Positions 55,891 to 62,000 of a stretch of DNA of 62,000 bases are shown in pieces; position 1 is the first letter of the stretch, and each line of letters begins with the position of its first letter. This DNA is from Symbiodinium natans (Eukaryota; Sar; Dinophyceae; Suessiales; Symbiodiniaceae), in assembly GCA_905221605.1 (NCBI GenBank), contig CAJNDS010002820.1, forward strand, positions 70,001-132,000. The letters are read 5' to 3'. The translations under genes and the position numbers were made by a program. The notes beneath the pieces were generated by a model, which had not been told where the DNA came from, made no database searches, and saw only the letters and a list, made by a program, of their open reading frames with translations.

Positions 55891-55960
55891 GAAACCCTAA
55901 ACCCTAAACCCTAAACCCTAAACCCGAAACCCTAAACCCTAAACCCTAAACCCTAAACCC
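55891..55960 (-). repeat. Exactly ten telomere heptamers inserted in U4
   Basis: GAAACCC, four TAAACCC, GAAACCC, four TAAACCC (70 bases) between GTACATAGACCCC and TACCCACCCAAAG. U1 (10119-10146), U2 (26518-26545) and U3 (38259-38287) have the uninterrupted sequence. Confidence 0.97.
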
Positions 55961-56049
55961 TACCCACCCAAAGTTAATGACAGCTCGTTAACATGAAGAT
56001 CACACACAAATCTGACTGATAACAACTAGAACAAGCGAAGCCTCAACCT

Positions 56050-56193
56050 TACTTGGAGGTCATGGTACTTACTAACCAAATCGTAACTGCACTGAAAACC
56101 CAAATGAAAACCATGTTAGGGCAATTAAGGGGCTTGTAAGTGGGTTATAAATACAGTTATGATTGGCTGTTAAGTACCACGAACTTCCAAGTA
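56050..56193. mobile_element. TA-flanked foldback element, U4 copy
   Basis: Best-preserved copy, 144 bp. TA-CTTGGAGGTCATGGTACTTACTAACCAAATCGTAACTG pairs with CAGTTATGATTGGCTGTTAAGTACCACGAACTTCCAAG-TA. Confidence 0.65.
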
Positions 56194-56775
56194 AACCTTC
56201 ATCTCTGACTGCCCTCTCAAGCACTGCAATCCCAAAACCCATACAAGCCTCAACCTTAAATCCCCAAAACCCTCACACCCAAAAATACGGAAACCCTCAA
56301 ACCCAAAAATTGCCCCCAAACCCTGAAACCCTAAAACCTTAAGTTCCTTAAGCTTGATCGAGGTCAGGTCAGCGACGATCAGAATCACGACCATGTGGGT
56401 AATTTCGGCACATGTTGAAAAACACTTGGCAGGACAAACGCAAAAATTTGCTGCGGGAGTACTTGGGTTTACACCCTATTGACCGCGTCTCACGGCAATG
56501 CTTCTTTATTTGTCCATGGATGGCTTCAGATGTTTGGTGAGTGAGCCAAATAGCAATCGAGCTGTCATAACTCCAGGTGATACCCCGTAAGGGCATTTCC
56601 CAAAATAGGGGTACCCTAATATGCCCCCCACAATGCTATAATCCTTATTACAGGAACCTCCAAAAAGGGTTCAGGGTTGGAAAACCCCCCACAATGAAAA
56701 GAGACTCGATGTTCATGAACCTGGGCCCGCCATGGCAGTAGAGAGCAGTGCTAAGCAGTCATTGTGCAAAGCAGC

Positions 56776-56823
56776 TAGGGTCTAGGGTTTAGGGTTTAGG
56801 GTTTAGGGTTGAGGGTTGAGGAT

Positions 56824-56876
<53 letters not shown>

Positions 56877-56908
56877 GGTCGAGGGTTTAGGGTTTAGGGT
56901 CTAGGGGT
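56776..56908 (+). repeat. Telomere array with homogeneous TTGAGGG core
   Basis: TTTAGGG heptamers flank about ten consecutive TTGAGGG units (56809-56880), showing local spread of one variant. Confidence 0.95.
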
Positions 56909-56924
56909 TACGCTTTAAGGTTTA

Positions 56925-57492
56925 GGGGTCTAGAGGGTCACTGTTCTAGAGGGGGTTCCAGGCTTAGAAAAAAACCCACCCGCCCAAAGAATCCCATAAC
57001 ATTAAGAACATAAAAGGTTCTCATCCTACCCCAGAGAGTTTTACCTACCAACGCCTAAACCATGAGGCCCACAACCCTGAAGCCCTAAACCCTGAAGCCC
57101 TAAACCCTGAGGCCGAAAAGTCACCAACACTGGTCCAGATTGACCGAAAAGTCACCAACACTGGTCCAGATTGACCGAAAAGTCACCAACACTGGTACCG
57201 AAAAGTCACCAACACTGGTCCAGATTGAGCGAAAAGTCACCGACACTGGTCCAGATTGACCGAAAATCACCAGATTGATCGAAAAGTCACCAACACTGGT
57301 CCAGATTGACCGAAAAGTCACCAACACTGGTCCAGATTAACCGAAAAGTCACGAACATTGGGGTCAAATTGACCGAAAGTCACCAACACTGGTCCAGATT
57401 GACCGAAAATTCACGAACAACGGGGGGCAGATGGACCGAAAAGTCACGAAGGTTTAAATCTATATATATGATATAGGGTTTAGGGTTTAGGG
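56925..57492 (-). repeat. Cassette with 31-nt minisatellite, copy 2 (inverted)
   Basis: Minus-strand copy of 11417-11905, with a larger minisatellite (about eleven units, 57112-57450, spelled ACCGAAAAGTCACCAACACTGGTCCAGATTG on this strand). Telomere repeats (57475-57492) and the ATATAT stretch are at the matching end. Confidence 0.85.
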
Positions 57493-58516
57493 TCCGCCGA
57501 CCCTGGCGGCGTGTTGGATGGGTTTGGGGAGGTGAAAACCTCCCTCTTTCCCTACCCCCCCAAACGCGGGGGGGGGTAGGGGGTACCCCGGCCCCCCCTC
57601 CCTCCCCCCTTCCTAACCCCCTCCTACCCACCTCAAAAACCTCGGAGTAGGACCCCCAACCGCGCGACGGGGCGGCCCTCAACGATGCGCCAGCGGGGTC
57701 GGCAGCTTGAGCCGGTAGGAGCTTGTAGTCCCACCCCAACCACCCAAACTATTCTCACTTAGGGTTTAGGGTTCACCCCCCAAACCCCCCTCAAGGGGAG
57801 CAGGGTGGGGTTCCCGAGCTTTGTGGAGCCTGTCAGTGGCTCGTAGGCTTCTGGGAGCTTTCACGGAGTAGAATGGAGGGGTGCCCAAAACCGTCAATTG
57901 CAATACTAAAAAACTACATCCTGGCACATGCTGGAACTCGGGGCTTCATGCAGCCTTAAGGGCAGCAAAACAGCAGGGGGTAGCAGGGGCCTCGGCCGCC
58001 CCTGCTTCCAACCATGGGAGTAAAACGAAGCAGCAAAACGGTAGGGGGTAGCAGAGGCCTCGGCCGGCCCGTGCTTCCAACTGGTCGTAGCAAGACAGAA
58101 AACCCATGTCAGAAGGTCGCAGAGGAGGTTCGGGGGGCGTCCCAAGGCAGAAAAACCCATGTCAGGTTTTAGGGGTTCCCACCAAGAAAGGTGTCGCGGG
58201 GGGTCGCAGAAAGGTCCCAGGGGGGGTGCCAGGGGTCAGGTGGTTTTTTTTTTCGAATCTGCACGGGCCCAATAAGAGGGGGGGCCCTGGAATCTGCCAG
58301 CCCGGGGCCCAGACCCCGGCCGGGAGGTACCCTCCGACCCAAAATGACATCAACGGTGCGGGACTTGGGGTCCTAATTATATTAAGGCTTACGCCCCAGG
58401 TTCTGTGGCGTAGCCAGGCACTGCAGGCCCGGTCTACCGGGAGGCTTTTCCCTCCCTCACCGAGGTCCCCCGAAGCCTCGAGCGCCCAGGTACATGGACA
58501 GCGGCGCTCTCGGCAG
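57493..58516. other. GC-rich spacer, no gene supported
   Basis: 57570-57620 is G-run/C-run sequence. 57960-58090 is a two-copy repeat of GCAGCAAAACAG..GGGGTAGCAG.GGCCTCGGCCG, and AGAAAACCCATGTCAG is doubled at 58095/58150. The frames of 60-140 codons here are Gly/Pro/Arg-rich and compositional. Confidence 0.6.
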
Positions 58517-58617
58517 TTTAGGGTTTAGGGTGCAGGGTTTAGGGTTTAGGGTTTAGGGTTTAGGGTTTAGGGTTTAGGGTTTAGGGTTTAGGGTTTAGGG
58601 TTTAGGGTTTAGGGTTT
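58517..58617 (+). repeat. Internal telomere array
   Basis: About fourteen TTTAGGG heptamers, one TGCAGGG. It ends directly before the frame at 58626. Confidence 0.97.
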
Positions 58618-58625
58618 TACACAGT

Positions 58626-59150
58626 ATGACCAGCAAAGGGATCGTGGACGCTTCCTTTGACTTCTGGCTGGGGGGAGCAGCTACAGCAGGGTGTGAGAAC
58701 CGGACCCGGCAAACACCAGGGGGTCACCGGGGCACCTGCTCACAGGGAGGAAGAGGTCAGCAGATATTGTGTCTTCAGGGGCTGATCGAGGATGAGAGTT
58801 TAGGGCGTAGCGTTTGGGATGGCAAGGTTTGGGTCCTTCTGTGCGGAGTCAGGTGGTTTAGGGTATCGGTATCACGTCTCGCTATCCAAGTCCAGAGGAG
58901 GTTCCATGGCAACCCCTTTTGCCCTCTACATCTAAAGCCAGGTTTGGATTCTAGTCTTATCCGCCTTGGGTTGGCTTACAAGACCACAGCTCCTGCCAAA
59001 GCGACAAAGTCACTAGCGACGAGCCGGCATCCCTTGCCATCGAAGTCGGTACGAGATGTAGTAGAGGGAGAGGAAGGGGGGGTTACAAAAACGAGGAGAA
59101 GCTGCAGCGCTGCAGAGGCCGCTGTCGTTAATCAAAGCACAAAGGTGTAG
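58626..59150 (+). CDS. Possible hypothetical protein next to a telomere array
   Basis: A 174-codon frame from ATG 58626 (MTSKGIVDASFDFWLGGAAT) with mixed composition. Its last ~25 codons enter U5 sequence (GTCGTTAATCAAAGC), so the natural end, if any, is earlier or after splicing. No domain recognised, no second copy. It may be chance. Confidence 0.2.
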   Translation: MTSKGIVDASFDFWLGGAATAGCENRTRQTPGGHRGTCSQGGRGQQILCLQGLIEDESLGRSVWDGKVWVLLCGVRWFRVSVSRLAIQVQRRFHGNPFCPLHLKPGLDSSLIRLGLAYKTTAPAKATKSLATSRHPLPSKSVRDVVEGEEGGVTKTRRSCSAAEAAVVNQSTKV

Positions 59151-59936
59151 ATGCAGCCCCTTTCTACAGACGTACATGCCCGCGCTGAGGCTCTCACGGC
59201 TGGCGCCATGTGCCGACCCATGAATTTGGCAATCCATCTAAAACAATGTGCCCTGACAGAACAGCCATCATTGCCAATCGTCATGAAAAGAAAAAACCCT
59301 GAACCCTGCTACCCTGCCATGAACAAAGCCAAGCTACCACAGCCGCAAAATCCGCAAAAAAAAGAAAAAATACAAAAACAGTCAAACCACCGGCGCTCCG
59401 CTATGCACTTCCGAGCACATGCCGGCAACCTCTTCCAAGTGCATCTCAGTGCAGGCTGGCCAATCAGTCCTTTTGTGACTGCCGCGAATCAAGCTCCAAT
59501 GTCCCAAAAGCTCCAACATCCACCCCACAAACAAGAATCACCCGAAGTAGCGAATGTGAGGAGGACTGTCCTAGCAAGTCGCCTGCGCGGCTCGGACTTG
59601 CACGGAATATCTGACCTGCGCTGCAGGGAAGGCACGGAAGGGCAGCAAACCGGTCCACGAACCCGGCCAGCCAAGCTCAGCAGCTGCCCCTCGCAAGGGC
59701 TGCAGACGAGTGCTGCATCGAAGCTGTGGCTTCTCACCTGCAGCGTGCTACGGGTACCGTTGCAAAGGAGGAGCTGGTGAGATCCGCCCACCCCCCCCCC
59801 CGGCTTGTTTGGAGGTCAGAACTACTGGAACCGGCTTGAAGGGGGTGTGCTCTGGCAGTCTTGGGTCGCGCAGCAGGTACGAAGAATGGAACGCTTCTGG
59901 GATAAAGCTAAGCTGCCAAACCCAAAGCATCACTGA
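59151..59936 (+). CDS. Candidate 3' exons of the unit gene, U5 copy
   Basis: Longest open version: a 209-codon frame (59151-59780) includes MSQKLQHPPHKQESPEV, LRGSDLHGISDLRC and extends 100 codons upstream, though its start is in low-complexity sequence. The middle exon ends at 59776 (CIEAVASHLQRATGTVAKEE) with GTGAGA. The intron 59777-59873 (97 nt) holds a C-run and ends CGCAG. The last exon, 59874-59936, reads RRMERFWDKAKLPNPKHH and TGA. Function unknown. Confidence 0.3.
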
Positions 59937-60550
59937 GTAAAGGCAATCGTCGATGTGCGATCTCCCCAGTCAGAGAACGTCAGTGGGCTGCGTGAGTCTC
60001 AGCCTCAACGGCTCAAGAGCGGTGTGCGGTGCGCCAGGGTTGTGCGACGCTGCGCAGGGGCTTTGAGTGCTAAATGAAGGGTCTTCGTGACACCTTCTTT
60101 GCGACACCCTATGACGCCACACACACACCTCAGAGATGAGATTTCAAGAGATGCCAGGAGTTGCTAGAAAGAGTCACTTGCATTTGCTCGCTTAGCTGTG
60201 GTCATCCATGGTCATCCCATGGTCATCCCATGGTCATTTGATGCCTCAAAGGCACTGAGAGGGCGCAACTGATCAAGTGATGCAGATCGCCGCGCAGGGT
60301 TTCTTCCGAGAGGCGAAGACCTGCAAGACACGCACTGCAGGTCTGCAAGCAAGTCTCGCTGGCGCCCGTCCCATCACGGCTGGTCCGCTCCGGCTTCCGC
60401 TTTGCAGGTCAAGTCGCGAGCAGGGGCACCTGTAGAAATGCTTGCCCGCCTCTTCACCCCGAGCTTCTTCCCACGCACGGATGCAACCCGATTTCTGGAA
60501 AAGAATCTCAAGTGCCTCTTCCACTCTCTCCGCACTTGGACTGCTGCAAG

Positions 60551-60602
60551 GTGAGCTTTCCTGGCCGCTGAGTAGCTTCCTGCCATCTTTTTTAGCTTAC
60601 AG
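60551..60602 (+). other. 52-nt intron-like element, U5
   Basis: CTGCAAG|GTGAGCTTTCC ... TTTTTTAGCTTACAG|CAACTTCG, with the best pyrimidine tract of all copies. Confidence 0.4.
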
Positions 60603-62000
60603 CAACTTCGAAGAACTTCTGGTGACTTCAAAATAGGACAGCGGCCAAGGCGCCCCTTTTTGGCACATATCAGAAGCCCCCGCGAGCCCAAAGGGAATGG
60701 CCCCGTGGGTGTAGGGTAGAGCCTCCCTGAATGACTTCGGATGGTCAGCGAAGCCTGGCATTTAGATCTTGTGTACAGCAGCCCACATGCTGGAGCCGAC
60801 GGGCCTGTCGCCGTCGCCCCTTGCAAAAACTTCTGGCTTCCGAGCAGGTCTTCCAGAGCCTGTTACAGCATGCCTCCGCGGACGGCACAGACTTGAAATT
60901 TCACTTGAGTCTCGAAGCCTGACCCTTTAAACATGTTCCCCATCCCAGCATTTCGCACGTGACACGCGCTGTGGGGCTGCCAGCTCTTAATCTCAACCAA
61001 GAACCGCGTGCTTATCTGGGAGGGCTGTAGACAACAGGGGATCCAATGATCTTACTCATATCCTTCTCCAGCCATACTTCCTGCGGCTGGACACCTCGGC
61101 TGCAGGCGATGTTCCGCACAGCCGGTGCTTTGTTACAGCCCCATGGCTGTCCTTGCACTATCCTCAACTTGCGAAGTGTCAGTGTGCTGCATTGGCATGC
61201 GGTTGCGGCAAGCACCTCTCATGCTGATTCAAGAAAGAGCCGACTGTAGAGAAACAAAAGACGGAGAAGACGCTTCTAAAAAAGGGAAGCGCCGCAGAGC
61301 AACGCACATGACTTCCAACAAGCCCTCTAGAGAAGAGGTGAAGTCTTCTGAAACGAAACGAGGGCTACGGCGAACCATACTCGCACCGCTGAAGAAAGCG
61401 CGCTGCCAGGAGGGACCTGGATCTGCCCATGAATCTTCCCGGGCTCTTCGGGCGTTGTGCGAGAGAGGGTCGGATCCGGAAGCCCACGCAGAACATGAGA
61501 AAGGAAAGGCCCGAGCTTCTACAGCGGCCCGGGAAATTCGACCGTTTTGGCCGGGGGGACCTGAGACCCCAATGAACGCGGAGGACTCGGGAAGTTGACA
61601 AAGTCGACCACGGGATCCCTTGCTCTCAATGAACACATGGGTTGTGCAGCTCAAAGCAGCAGATTCGCTATGAAATGATGTTGCGCGGTTTGGTGTCGAT
61701 GCACGCCAAACTGTCATACATAATGAAGCCGGCCACGGACGCCGAGAATTCTCAGCTACAAATTCGTAATGAAGTCAGAGGACACAGTCGATATCATGGG
61801 CGATGATCTCGCCTCATCTGCCACGTTGCATCTTCAAGAAAGATGGACAAGTGCTGGGTGCTACTCACACTGTTCGCGCGTTCTGCGAGAGATGGTAGCA
61901 TCCAAAGCCCCGAGCTTCTACAGCGGCCCGGGTAGCGAGGCAGCGGATCAGGAGGGGGCTGCTCGGGCTCTTCGGGCGTTGGACACAGGAGCCCGCGCAA

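Larger units (their letters stand above)
46940..56580 (+). repeat. Unit 4 (U4) of the ~11-kb tandem array
   Basis: Starts like U2 (ACACGA tract included). Differs by three telomere insertions (50070-50128, 50916-50941, 55891-55960), the coding-like insert 50252-50610, a 400-bp private stretch 52505-52905 with no recognised content, and the replacement of the Cys-rich exon and following blocks by 53838-54218. Confidence 0.85.
59100..62000 (+). repeat. Unit 5 (U5), cut by the window end
   Basis: Starts like U3 (CGTACATGCCCGCGCTGAGGC...). The poly-A-rich GAAAAAACCCTGAACCCTG stretch occurs in U3 (27293) and U5 (59290) only. The end is at the block matching U1 3.2-3.9 kb. 61880-62000 resembles U4 49920-50045, so a local duplication begins here. 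Confidence 0.85.

Noticed and set aside
57121-57327. Repeated VGDFSV/TFRSIW peptide
   Set aside because: Product of the 31-nt minisatellite; the period is not divisible by three and the peptide changes frame with each unit.

Overview
The window looks like nuclear DNA of a dinoflagellate, most likely a Symbiodiniaceae-type alga. Four things suggest this. Plant/alveolate-type telomere heptamers (TTTAGGG/CCCTAAA) occur on both strands at some thirty internal places. Introns with GC-AG as well as GT-AG borders can be read, one of them flanked by AGG on both sides. One protein-coding locus (about 42.3-44.5 kb, minus strand) has a TIR-like FISHAW...LWCVYE domain followed by membrane segments, a layout I associate with a dinoflagellate family. 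Finally, gene density is very low: nearly all long open frames look accidental. No bacterial operon, rRNA, convincing tRNA or CRISPR array is visible.

Layout: the window is mainly a tandem array of a unit of roughly 11 kb, read here in five diverged copies. U1 is about 0.1-10.25 kb, U2 15.2-27.1 kb, U3 27.1-38.85 kb, U4 46.9-56.6 kb and U5 59.1 kb to the window end (cut). The units share block order but differ by insertions, deletions and nested duplications. Between U1/U2, U3/U4 and U4/U5 lie telomere-repeat-rich spacers (10.3-15.2, 38.85-46.9 and 56.6-59.1 kb). The first spacer plus the start of U2 (11.9-16.5 kb) is itself paralogous to 44.9-48.2 kb, and a 0.5 kb cassette with a 31-nt minisatellite occurs inverted at 11.4-11.9 and 56.9-57.5 kb.

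Genes: the best-supported gene is the minus-strand TIR-like/membrane protein, with a readable 78-nt GC-AG intron, a second intron that carries facing telomere arrays, and one apparent 1-nt frameshift near its N-terminus. Within the units, short exon-like stretches recur at matching places in several copies: a two-exon C-terminus at the start of every unit, a 52-nt intron-like element, a Cys-rich exon, and a WYDVDDP...HEF(V/A)H segment. These suggest each unit derives from a split gene or genes, now mostly decaying. Open frames found in only one unit mark replaced segments.

The most interesting signal is a natural before/after series for internal telomere repeats. Because the units are paralogous, empty sites can be read for at least six telomere-repeat insertions, one being exactly ten heptamers (70 bp) dropped into a sequence intact in three other units. 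Together with facing CCCTAAA...TTTAGGG pairs around short spacers and TA-flanked foldback elements, this suggests repeated telomere-sequence capture at chromosome breaks. All calls were made by eye; no search or alignment program was run.
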